Part shown: positions 1 through 5,449 of the stretch, piece by piece | How the letters are laid out: the number at the start of each line of letters is the position of its first letter | Position numbering within the stretch: position 1 is the first letter of the stretch | Assembly: GCA_003136335.1 (NCBI GenBank) | Contig: PLEA01000006.1 | Coordinates: forward strand, 1 to 6,312 | Origin: Acidobacteriaceae bacterium | Lineage (GTDB): Bacteria; Acidobacteriota; Terriglobia; Terriglobales; SbA1 | Reading direction: 5' to 3' | DNA: 6,312 nucleotides | Notes under the pieces: generated by a model | What the model was told of the DNA's origin: nothing | The model's database searches: none | The model's input: only the letters and a program-made list of their open reading frames with translations | Program-made: the position numbers and the translations under genes

Positions 1-266
1 TAATAAGAGAGGAAGAACTCCAACCCCTTGCGCACCAGCGCCTCGTCAGCGGCCTCCGCGCCCAGCGCCCGCTGAATCAGAATCGGCGCGCCGTCCCCCA
101 CATAGCTGGCAATGACGTCGTCCGGCAACTCCGGCCGCCTGATGTGGCGCAGCGCAGCATTGACGGAATGCACCAGATCGAGGCGCGAGTCAATCAATGT
201 GCCGTCTAGATCGAAGATCACGAGTTGAATGGAGTGCGGATCAAAGGCGCGGCGGGTTCGAATCAT
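1..266 (-). CDS. gph: HAD-superfamily phosphatase, phosphoglycolate phosphatase-like (partial, N-terminal 88 residues)
   Basis: The gene reads leftward from ATG 266-264 and runs off the window edge with 88 codons visible. HAD motif I is clear at residues 18-27 (FDLDGTLIDS). D19 would be the phosphorylated nucleophile and D21 the general acid. A helical cap follows, with YVGDGAPILIQRALG at about 55-69, a segment typical of the Gph/PGP branch that removes phosphate from 2-phosphoglycolate in the cytoplasm. HAD motifs II-IV lie outside the window, so the substrate is inferred from the subfamily only. The start is the only ATG before motif I, with a GGAAG element 3 nt upstream, which is rather close. 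It leaves a 12-residue N-terminal lead before the first beta strand. The gene diverges from arsR and is probably not part of the arsenic operon. Another HAD phosphatase such as a pyrophosphatase or beta-phosphoglucomutase relative remains possible. Confidence 0.85.
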   Translation of the reverse strand, partial: MIRTRRAFDPHSIQLVIFDLDGTLIDSRLDLVHSVNAALRHIRRPELPDDVIASYVGDGAPILIQRALGAEAADEALVRKGLEFFLSY

Positions 267-330
267 CGGCTTCCAGAATAAAGCACGCAGCACTCAGCCG
301 TCAGCATTCCGCCAGTTTGGGTAGCTCCAT

Positions 331-348
331 TGGACCTGTGTGGGTCCA
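331..348. repeat. Short inverted repeat in the divergent gph-arsR spacer
   Basis: TGGACC (331-336) and GGTCCA (343-348) are perfect reverse complements separated by 6 nt. One more A-T pair and a wobble can extend the stem outward. There is no T-run on either side, so it is not an intrinsic terminator. It lies in the 5' region of both divergent genes and could be a regulator site or a chance palindrome. Confidence 0.4.
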
Positions 349-358
349 GTCTCTCACC

Positions 359-390
359 CGGACAGGCCGAGCAAAGCTCGGCTGCGTCCG
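359..390. repeat. Two-part GC-rich hairpin just upstream of the arsR promoter
   Basis: GCCGAGC (366-372) and GCTCGGC (376-382) form a perfect 7-bp stem closed by AAA. Outside them, CGGAC (359-363) pairs perfectly with GTCCG (386-390) across a small internal bulge. The structure ends 5 bp before the -35 element at 396. No T-tract follows on either strand. It may be a mobile-type palindrome remnant, a second protein-binding site, or an insulating structure between the divergent genes. Confidence 0.5.
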
Positions 391-395
391 TACAC

Positions 396-424
396 TTGAC
401 ATATGTCGATAGTTCTAGTAATAT
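396..424 (+). promoter_or_regulatory. Sigma-70-type promoter of the ars operon
   Basis: A perfect -35 hexamer TTGACA (396-401) is followed after exactly 17 bp by TAATAT (419-424), which matches the TATAAT consensus at four of six positions. Transcription would be expected to begin about 6-8 nt after the -10, around 430-432. That coincides with the arsR ATG at 431, so the message would have essentially no leader. The promoter is embedded in an inverted repeat, as expected for repression by ArsR. Confidence 0.8.
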
Positions 425-433
425 CGAAATATG
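400..433. promoter_or_regulatory. Probable ArsR operator (12-10-12 inverted repeat)
   Basis: CATATGTCGATA (400-411) and TATCGAAATATG (422-433) are reverse complements at 11 of 12 positions across a 10-bp spacer. The left arm begins inside the -35, the right arm covers most of the -10, and the repeat ends on the arsR start codon. A 10-bp perfect palindrome, GACATATGTC (398-407), is nested in the left half. ArsR/SmtB dimers bind such AT-rich dyads over their own promoters and leave when metalloid binds, so an autoregulatory site is the natural reading. The binding itself is inferred. Confidence 0.75.
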
Positions 434-799
434 GTGGCAGGAACCAAAGCCCCTTCGCCCAGCAAGTCCAGCGAGCGCGTCGCCAAGTACGCCGATATGT
501 TCTCCGCCATGGGCACTGAGCCCCGCCTGCGCATTATGCAGTTGCTCCTCACGGCGCATCCCGAGGGCCTTGTCGTCAGCGACATTCAAGGAGAACTCGA
601 AATTCCCAACTCCACTCTCTCTCATCATTTGGACAAGCTGAAGACCGAAGGCCTCGTGGAAGTAAAACGTGAAAGTACTTTTCTTCGTTATACCGCCAAC
701 ACCGGCGCGCTGCAGGAGCTGTTGCAGTTCCTCTACGCCGAGTGCTGCACGCGCAATAAAGCTGTCAAACCGGAACAGATCGTACAAATCTGCAAATAG
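431..799 (+). CDS. arsR: ArsR/SmtB-family arsenite-responsive repressor
   Basis: This 122-residue protein has the length and winged-helix fold of ArsR repressors. Helices around 16-40 ([20 protein letters not shown]) lead into the HTH (about 47-74, with recognition helix near [16 protein letters not shown]) and a beta wing (75-90). The classic CVC metal site of the E. coli type is absent: the equivalent stretch reads LVVSDIQ. Instead there is a C-terminal pair C105-C106 and a late C121, resembling the C-terminal Cys-Cys-plus-Cys site of the Acidithiobacillus ArsR class, so As(III) sensing by these three is likely. It is first in the operon, 11 nt ahead of arsM, and its promoter carries a dyad for autorepression. 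No Shine-Dalgarno precedes the ATG and the predicted transcript starts on it. In-frame ATGs at codons 23 and 27 also lack ribosome sites and would cut the first helix. Confidence 0.93.
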   Translation: MVAGTKAPSPSKSSERVAKYADMFSAMGTEPRLRIMQLLLTAHPEGLVVSDIQGELEIPNSTLSHHLDKLKTEGLVEVKRESTFLRYTANTGALQELLQFLYAECCTRNKAVKPEQIVQICK

Positions 800-802
800 G
801 AG
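798..802 (+). promoter_or_regulatory. Ribosome binding site of arsM
   Basis: AGGAG lies 8 nt before the ATG at 811 and overlaps the arsR TAG stop (797-799). It is the main evidence that arsM starts at 811, which gives the protein a long N-terminal extension, rather than at a downstream codon nearer the conserved region. Confidence 0.8.
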
Positions 803-810
803 AGTGGATC

Positions 811-1821
811 ATGAATACGCAAGCTGACGTCGACGAAATTCCTCAGGGGCTAAAGCCCGAATCTTTATCCGCGTCTAGCGGCAGGGCTGAAGCCGTGCCC
901 TTCCCAAACCCTGCCGATCGCGCCGCTGCGTCCTTTCGAGACCCCTCCGATAGAAATGCAAGTACTGATAAGGCCTCAAGCATCAAAGAAGTTGTCAAAC
1001 AGAAATACGGCGAGGCTGCCCTGCGCGTGAAGTCCGGAGGCAGTTCCTGCTGCGGCGCCGCTGCCTCGACGAGTTGCTGCGATCCCATCACCACCAACCT
1101 TTACGACGCTTCGCAGGCCGGACAGATCCCCGAAGAGGCGCTGCTAGCCTCGCTAGGCTGCGGCAATCCCACCGCGCTGGCCCAGTTGAATCCCGGCGAG
1201 ATCGTCCTCGACCTGGGTTCCGGCGGAGGCATCGACGTGCTGCTCTCCGCGCGCCGCGTCGGGCCCACCGGCAAAGCCTACGGGCTCGACATGACTGACG
1301 AGATGCTTGCGCTGGCCAACGAAAACAAGCGCAAGGCGGGCATTGAGAATGTTGAGTTTCTGAAGGGAGAGATCGAGAACATTCCGCTGCCGGACAACTC
1401 GATCGACGTCATCATTTCCAACTGCGTCATTAATCTTTCCGCCGACAAAGAGAAAGTCCTGCGCGAGGCATTCCGCGTTTTGAAGCCGGGCGGCCGCTTC
1501 GCCGTGTCCGATGTCGTGACCCGCGGAGAGATGTTGCCCGAGATTCGCCAGAGCGTCCTCGCGTGGGTAGGCTGCATCGCTGGCGCTCTCGAAGAGAACG
1601 ATTACCGCGGCAAGCTGGCGGCGGCGGGTTTCGCGCAGATTGAAGTCGAGCCCACACGCATCTATCGTGCGGAGGACGCCCGCGAATTTCTGGCCGGGCA
1701 AGGAATCGACGTAGCCGCCATCGCCCCGCAAGTAGACGGAAAGTTTATGAGCGCGTTCCTCCGTGCCGTGAAACCGAGCCGCGCACAGGAGGCGTGCTGT
1801 GGTCCGACGTGCTGCAACTGA
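811..1821 (+). CDS. arsM: Arsenite S-adenosylmethionine methyltransferase (ArsM) with N-terminal extension
   Basis: ArsM transfers methyl groups from S-adenosylmethionine to As(III), giving mono-, di- and trimethyl arsenicals in the cytoplasm. The 336-residue protein contains the Rossmann motif [11 protein letters not shown] (134-143), an acidic residue after strand 2 (GLD, D160) and the DUF-like C-terminal half. The arsenic-binding cysteines are recognisable: C117 (LGCGNP), C205 (SNCVINL) and C255 (WVGCIAGAL). The 50-residue gap between the last two is as in algal and human enzymes. C89 of the CC pair at 89-90 has the right spacing for the N-terminal disulfide cysteine. Further Cys pairs sit at 80-81 and in the tail CCGPTCCN (329-336), common in bacterial ArsM. 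Family similarity begins near residue 57; residues 1-56 are an extra, polar, probably disordered extension. The start is fixed by a good ribosome site. The last 23 nt overlap the next gene. Confidence 0.97.
   Translation: MNTQADVDEIPQGLKPESLSASSGRAEAVPFPNPADRAAASFRDPSDRNASTDKASSIKEVVKQKYGEAALRVKSGGSSCCGAAASTSCCDPITTNLYDASQAGQIPEEALLASLGCGNPTALAQLNPGEIVLDLGSGGGIDVLLSARRVGPTGKAYGLDMTDEMLALANENKRKAGIENVEFLKGEIENIPLPDNSIDVIISNCVINLSADKEKVLREAFRVLKPGGRFAVSDVVTRGEMLPEIRQSVLAWVGCIAGALEENDYRGKLAAAGFAQIEVEPTRIYRAEDAREFLAGQGIDVAAIAPQVDGKFMSAFLRAVKPSRAQEACCGPTCCN
847..899. repeat. Paired-hairpin repeat inside the 5' end of arsM
   Basis: Two palindromes lie 21 nt apart within the arsM coding sequence. 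The first is GGGCT-AA-AGCCC (847-858). The second is GGCAGGGCT (880-888) against AGCCGTGCC (891-899), pairing at 8 of 9 positions around a 2-nt loop. Both share the core GGCT-N2-AGCC. The translated product reads QGLKP at 12-16 and [10 protein letters not shown] at 24-33. I recall this peptide pattern in many short hypothetical proteins of Acidobacteriota, where the DNA is usually an intergenic repeat. That attribution is from memory, but the paired palindromes are directly visible. Confidence 0.65.
1787..1792 (+). promoter_or_regulatory. Consensus ribosome binding site of the channel gene, inside arsM
   Basis: AGGAGG lies 6 nt before a GTG at 1799, within the last codons of arsM. A perfect Shine-Dalgarno at ideal spacing decides the GTG start and implies coupled but strong re-initiation on the channel gene. 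Confidence 0.8.
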
Positions 1822-2476
1822 GGCCCTGGGCACGGCATTTCTGCTGATGGCGGTCGTGGGTTCGGGCATCATGGCCGAGCGCCTGGCGGGAGGCAATGTC
1901 GCCCTGGCGCTCCTCGCCAACTCGGTGGCTACGGGGGCGGCATTGGTTGCGCTGATTCTGGCGCTGCACCCGATCTCTGGTGCCCACCTCAATCCCGTGG
2001 TCACGCTCGCCGATGCAATGCAAGGCGGCATCGCATGGCTCGATGTGCCCGCTTACATGGCCGCTCAAATCATCGGAGCATTCGCCGGCGCGGCCGCGGC
2101 TCACCTGATGTTCGGCCTGCCGCCGTTCTTCAGCTCCCATCATGCAAGAAGTGGCCGCGCTCTTCTCTGGAGCGAATTCCTTGCCACCTTCGGTCTGCTG
2201 GCGGTGATCTGGGGATGTGCGCGCGCCGGCTCGTCCGCAGTTGCCTTTGCCGTGGGCGCCTACATTACCGCGGCGTATTGGTTCACCGCTTCTACGTCGT
2301 TTGCGAATCCGGCCGTGACCTTGGCGCGCGCCGCCAGCGACACCTTCGCGGGCATTCGTCCCGTCGACGTTCCCGCGTTTATCGGCGCGCAAGTCGCCGG
2401 GGCGGTGGCCGCCACACTTTGCTTTCGATGGCTGGTTCCCACGCAATCCACTCACGCGAGCAGGGAAAAAGCATGA
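1799..2476 (+). CDS. aqpS: MIP-family aquaglyceroporin, AqpS-like, arsenic operon channel
   Basis: This 225-residue inner-membrane channel has the two-half MIP fold. Hydrophobic helices lie near 8-26, 35-56, 84-106, 121-140, 146-164 and 191-211. Two re-entrant loops carry [13 protein letters not shown] (61-73) and [12 protein letters not shown] (167-178). The first signature is NPV instead of NPA; the second is intact. The residue after the second NPA, normally the selectivity-filter arginine, is V173. As I recall, valine at this site also marks Sinorhizobium AqpS, which sits in an ars operon and conducts arsenite and methylated arsenicals. The expected role is therefore downhill exit of As(III) or methylarsenicals made by ArsC and ArsM. 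The GTG start has a perfect ribosome site and overlaps arsM by 23 nt. The stop overlaps the arsC start (ATGA). Substrate choice is inferred from context and the filter residue. Confidence 0.92.
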   Translation: MVRRAATEALGTAFLLMAVVGSGIMAERLAGGNVALALLANSVATGAALVALILALHPISGAHLNPVVTLADAMQGGIAWLDVPAYMAAQIIGAFAGAAAAHLMFGLPPFFSSHHARSGRALLWSEFLATFGLLAVIWGCARAGSSAVAFAVGAYITAAYWFTASTSFANPAVTLARAASDTFAGIRPVDVPAFIGAQVAGAVAATLCFRWLVPTQSTHASREKA

Positions 2477-2895
2477 AGAAACGGCGCGTCCTGATTCTCT
2501 GCACCGGAAACTCTGCCCGCAGCCAGATGGCGGAGGCTCTGCTGCGCCACGACGCGGGCAACCACTTCGAAGTCTTCAGCGCAGGCGTGAATCCGACCAG
2601 AGTCCGCCCTGAAGCCATCGCCGTCATGCAGGAACTGGGCATCGACCTAAGCGCGCACCGCTCGAAACATGTCGACGAATTCGCCGGCCAGAGTTTCGAT
2701 TACGTGTTAACCGTTTGCGACAACGCCCGCGAACGCTGTCCCATATTCGCGGGACAAACAGGAACTATCCACCACAGTTTCGTTGATCCCGCCGATTGCA
2801 ACGGATCGGAGGAGGAGCGCCTGGCGCTGTTCCGCGAAGTACGAGATAAGATTCGCGAGTACTTGCGAACCTTCCCAGCCCCGCGCGAGGAATGA
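2473..2895 (+). CDS. arsC: Thioredoxin-coupled arsenate reductase (LMW-PTP fold)
   Basis: ArsC reduces arsenate to arsenite in the cytoplasm. The 140-residue protein begins [10 protein letters not shown] and carries the phosphatase-type P-loop CTGNSARS (10-17), with C10 the nucleophile and R16 binding the oxyanion. The redox pair C82 and C89 (VCDNARERCP) and the DP acid at D105 follow. These positions match the numbering of the Staphylococcus pI258 enzyme (C10, C82, C89, D105), so electrons should come from thioredoxin rather than glutaredoxin. The start is the ATG that overlaps the aqpS stop as ATGA, with AGGGA 6 nt upstream. The same frame stays open back to 2035, but that part is only a shadow of aqpS. 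It is the last visible operon gene; the next gene lies 204 nt further on and is metabolic. Confidence 0.96.
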   Translation: MKKRRVLILCTGNSARSQMAEALLRHDAGNHFEVFSAGVNPTRVRPEAIAVMQELGIDLSAHRSKHVDEFAGQSFDYVLTVCDNARERCPIFAGQTGTIHHSFVDPADCNGSEEERLALFREVRDKIREYLRTFPAPREE

Positions 2896-2938
2896 TCCCG
2901 AGAATGTCGCCTAAAACACTCCGCAGTTCCTTCGTTGC

Positions 2939-2954
2939 CGTGATATCGGTCACG
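2939..2954. repeat. Small inverted repeat downstream of arsC
   Basis: CGTGA (2939-2943) and TCACG (2950-2954) form a perfect 5-bp stem with a 6-nt loop, 44 nt past the arsC stop. No T-run follows, so it does not look like a factor-independent terminator. It might be part of a Rho-type end or chance. No better terminator was found between arsC and the next gene. Confidence 0.3.
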
Positions 2955-3017
2955 TGGTCCGACCGCCGACTGACAAAAGACGAAAAACTTCTGCCCTACC
3001 AACCCCCGGGTACCATT

Positions 3018-3023
3018 TACAAT
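3018..3023 (+). promoter_or_regulatory. Possible -10 element for the E1 gene
   Basis: TACAAT matches TATAAT at five of six positions and lies about 77 nt before the E1 start codon. No convincing -35 hexamer is seen 16-18 bp upstream, so this is a weak promoter candidate. It is compatible with independent transcription of the E1 gene after the 204-nt spacer. Confidence 0.3.
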
Positions 3024-3037
3024 CCAACAAGTTCCGG

Positions 3038-3064
3038 CAGGCGCGTGGAATCCCAAGGCGCCTG
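3038..3064 (+). other. Stable hairpin in the probable leader of the E1 gene
   Basis: CAGGCGC (3038-3044) pairs perfectly with GCGCCTG (3058-3064). Inside the 13-nt loop, TGG (3046-3048) can pair with CCA (3053-3055). If transcription starts near 3030 this hairpin would sit at the very 5' end of the E1 mRNA, 35 nt from the start codon, where it could protect the message or affect translation. If the upstream transcript reads through, it could weakly attenuate. There is no T-tract. Confidence 0.5.
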
Positions 3065-3099
3065 ACGGGAATCTAAATGAGGCAGGACCAGGGACCCGG

Positions 3100-5319
3100 A
3101 TGGCAACGACGAAAACCGACCCCAAGCTGACCCTGACGGTCAACGGCGCGAAGAAAAGCAAGTTGTATGAAGGACTTACGCGCGAGCAGCTCATCCAGGC
3201 CTACCGCATTATCTACACTTCCCGGCGCATTGACGACAAAGAAATCCTGCTCAAGCGCCAGCAAAAAATCTATTTCCAGATGTCCGGGGCAGGGCATGAG
3301 GGCATCGGCGCAGCCGCCGGCTTGGCTCTGAAGGCGGGTTACGACTGGTTCTATCCGTATTACCGGGATCGCGCGCTATGTCTCGCGCTCGGGGTCAAGC
3401 CTTACGACATGTTTCTGCAGGGGGTAGGCGCCGCCGACGACCCCAGTTCCGGCGGACGCCAGATGCCCTCGCACTGGAGCTATCCCACTCTGCACATTGT
3501 GACCCAATCGTCGCCGACCGGTTCGCAGATTCTGCAGGCCGTAGGCTGTGCCGAAGCCGGACGCTACTTGACGCGCCATCCCAAGGCCGCGGAAGTTCCA
3601 CCCTCCAGTTCCGCGGATTATCGGCAGTTCAAGAACGTCAGCTTTCAGGGCGACGAAGTCACCTACGTTTCTCTCGGCGACGGCACTACCAGCGAAGGTG
3701 AATTCTGGGAGGCCATGAATGCCACCGCTCTGGGGAAGCTCGCAGTAATTTTCTGCGTCGAAGACAACGGCTACGCCATCTCGGTGCCCGTCGAAGTCCA
3801 GACCGCCGGCGGAAGCATTTCGCGTCTGGTCTTCGGCTTCCCCAATTTCCATTTCGAAGAAGTCGACGGCACCGATCCCGTGGCCAGCTATGCCGCATTC
3901 CAGCGTGCCACGCGCTATTGCCGCGAGGGACACGGCCCAGCTTTTGTCCACGCGCATGTCATTCGTCCGTACTCACATTCTTTATCGGATGACGAACGCC
4001 TCTACCGGCCCGACACCGAACGCGAACGCGACGCCCAACGCGATCCCGTCACGCGCACGCAAATGTTCCTGTTGCGCGAAGGCATCCTCGACGAGAAGGG
4101 AATTAACCAGCTGGAGAAGGAAGTCGACGCCGAGCTGCAGATAGCAGTCGATTCGGCGCTCGAAGCGCTCCCGCCCGCGCCCGAATCCATCACGAAGTTT
4201 GTGTACTCGCCCGATCTCGATCCCGCGTCGTCCGCGTTTGACACGCAGCCTGTGGCGCCGGAAGTCCCCGCCGACGGCAAGAAACCGGCGGGCAAAACCA
4301 TGGCCGATCTGATCACCACCACGCTGCGCGACGAGATGAAGCGCGACGAGCGCATCGTGATCTTCGGCGAAGACGTCGCCGACTGCAGCCGCGAGGAGTA
4401 CCTGAAGCGCAAGCTGGTCAAAGGCAAGGGCGGAGTCTTCAAACTCACGTTCGGTCTGCAGAACGAGTTCGGGACCGATCGCGTATTCAACACTCCGCTC
4501 GCTGAGGCCGCCATCGTGGGACGCGCCACCGGCATGGCCACGCGCGGTCTGAAGCCAGTCGTCGAAATTCAGTTCTTCGATTACATCTGGCCCGCGATGA
4601 TGCAGATTCGCGACGAACTCAGCGTGATCCGCTGGCGCTCGAACAATGGGTTCTCCTGCCCGGTGGTGATTCGCGTCGCGATCGGCGGGTACCTGACCGG
4701 CGGCGCCATCTATCACTCGCAATGTGGCGAGAGCGTCTTCACGCACATTCCCGGTCTGCGCGTAGTGTTCCCGTCGAATTCGCAAGATGCCGCGGGATTA
4801 TTGCGCACCGCAATCCGCTGCGACGATCCAGTATTATTTCTCGAACACAAGCGCCTCTATCGCGAATCCTTCGGCCGCGCTGCTTATCCCGGTCCTGATT
4901 ACATGATTCCATTCGGCAAGGCGAAGGTAGTCCAGCCTGGCACCGACCTGACCGTGATTACCTATGGCGCCGTCGTGCCGCGCGCGCTGCAAGCCGCCCA
5001 GAAACTTGAGCGCGAGCAAGGCACAAAGGTCGAGCTGATCGACCTGCGCTGCCTGAATCCATTCGACTGGGACACAATCGCCGCCTCCGTTGCCAAAACA
5101 AATCGCGCGCTGGTAGCTTACGAAGACACGCTAAGTTGGGGCTACGGCGCCGAGATCGCCGCCCGCATCGGCGACGAACTGTTCGACTCACTCGACGCCC
5201 CCGTCCGCCGCGTGGCCGCCAAAGACGTGTTCGTCGCCTACCAGCCCATCCTGGAAGACGCAATCCTTCCCCAACCCAACGATCTGTTCCTGGCGATGAA
5301 AGAGCTGTCGGAGTATTGA
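3100..5319 (+). CDS. 2-oxo-acid dehydrogenase E1, fused alpha-beta subunits (branched-chain/pyruvate type)
   Basis: The 739-residue protein joins the two normally separate E1 subunits, which decarboxylate a 2-oxo acid with thiamine diphosphate (TPP) and acylate the lipoyl group of E2. The alpha part (about 25-345) has [12 protein letters not shown] (63-74) and the TPP motif GDGTTSEG (193-200) ending at N223 (EDNGYAIS). A proline- and alanine-rich linker spans about 350-398. The beta part starts near 399 with FGEDVAD (422-428), NTPLAEA holding the conserved TPP-contacting E469, FFDYIWPA, and the HSQ histidine H539, then the transketolase C-terminal domain ending MKELSEY. Extra stretches sit at about 160-182 and 428-441. 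ATG 3100 has AGGGA 5 nt upstream. The substrate cannot be fixed: branched-chain 2-oxo acids are likeliest by resemblance, pyruvate is possible. E2 and E3 genes are not in the window. Confidence 0.93.
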   Translation: MATTKTDPKLTLTVNGAKKSKLYEGLTREQLIQAYRIIYTSRRIDDKEILLKRQQKIYFQMSGAGHEGIGAAAGLALKAGYDWFYPYYRDRALCLALGVKPYDMFLQGVGAADDPSSGGRQMPSHWSYPTLHIVTQSSPTGSQILQAVGCAEAGRYLTRHPKAAEVPPSSSADYRQFKNVSFQGDEVTYVSLGDGTTSEGEFWEAMNATALGKLAVIFCVEDNGYAISVPVEVQTAGGSISRLVFGFPNFHFEEVDGTDPVASYAAFQRATRYCREGHGPAFVHAHVIRPYSHSLSDDERLYRPDTERERDAQRDPVTRTQMFLLREGILDEKGINQLEKEVDAELQIAVDSALEALPPAPESITKFVYSPDLDPASSAFDTQPVAPEVPADGKKPAGKTMADLITTTLRDEMKRDERIVIFGEDVADCSREEYLKRKLVKGKGGVFKLTFGLQNEFGTDRVFNTPLAEAAIVGRATGMATRGLKPVVEIQFFDYIWPAMMQIRDELSVIRWRSNNGFSCPVVIRVAIGGYLTGGAIYHSQCGESVFTHIPGLRVVFPSNSQDAAGLLRTAIRCDDPVLFLEHKRLYRESFGRAAYPGPDYMIPFGKAKVVQPGTDLTVITYGAVVPRALQAAQKLEREQGTKVELIDLRCLNPFDWDTIAASVAKTNRALVAYEDTLSWGYGAEIAARIGDELFDSLDAPVRRVAAKDVFVAYQPILEDAILPQPNDLFLAMKELSEY

Positions 5320-5327
5320 AAAAGTAG

Positions 5328-5367
5328 CGCCGCTGTCTCGGCGGCTGTCCGGCGGGCGTCTCGCCGG
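5328..5367. repeat. Tandem GC-rich hairpins between E1 and the DUF58 gene
   Basis: CGCCG (5328-5332) pairs with CGGCG (5339-5343) around CTGTCT. CCGGCG (5349-5354) pairs with CGCCGG (5362-5367) around GGCGTCT. The right halves are related: GTCTCGGCGG and GTCTCGCCGG differ at one base, so the unit looks duplicated. It begins only 8 nt after the E1 stop. No T-run follows, which argues against an intrinsic terminator. It resembles dispersed intergenic palindromes that I recall from Acidobacteriota, but copy number cannot be judged from one window. Confidence 0.55.
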
Positions 5368-5449
5368 CCGCGCCGTGGGCAAGTAAATGCTCGCCAAGTT
5401 ACGATCGCTTTCCCCGCAACCCGATCTTGATTGTCCCTTCCCGCAGAGA

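Noticed and set aside
263..787. 174-residue open frame on the minus strand opposite arsR
   Set aside because: It covers arsR and its promoter antisense, has no recognisable domain and no ribosome site. The plus-strand ArsR motifs are unambiguous.
1153..2031. 292-residue open frame on the minus strand across arsM and the channel gene
   Set aside because: It spans two well-supported plus-strand genes, is low-complexity and Arg/Ala-rich, and shows no motif. This is a typical GC-rich shadow.
2035..2895. 286-residue open frame ending as ArsC, suggesting an N-terminal fusion
   Set aside because: The first 146 residues are an out-of-frame reading of the channel gene. ATG 2473 with a ribosome site and the ATGA overlap gives a normal 140-residue ArsC.
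2896..3000. Intrinsic terminator after arsC
   Set aside because: The only stem (2939-2954) is short and lacks a following T-run, so no factor-independent terminator can be supported.
3982..4785. 267-residue minus-strand open frame inside the E1 gene
   Set aside because: It lies antisense to conserved E1 motifs and has no recognisable family. It is a codon-bias shadow.
5320..5449. Intrinsic terminator after the E1 gene
   Set aside because: The hairpins at 5328-5367 are strong but are followed by mixed GC-rich sequence rather than T's. They are listed as repeats instead.
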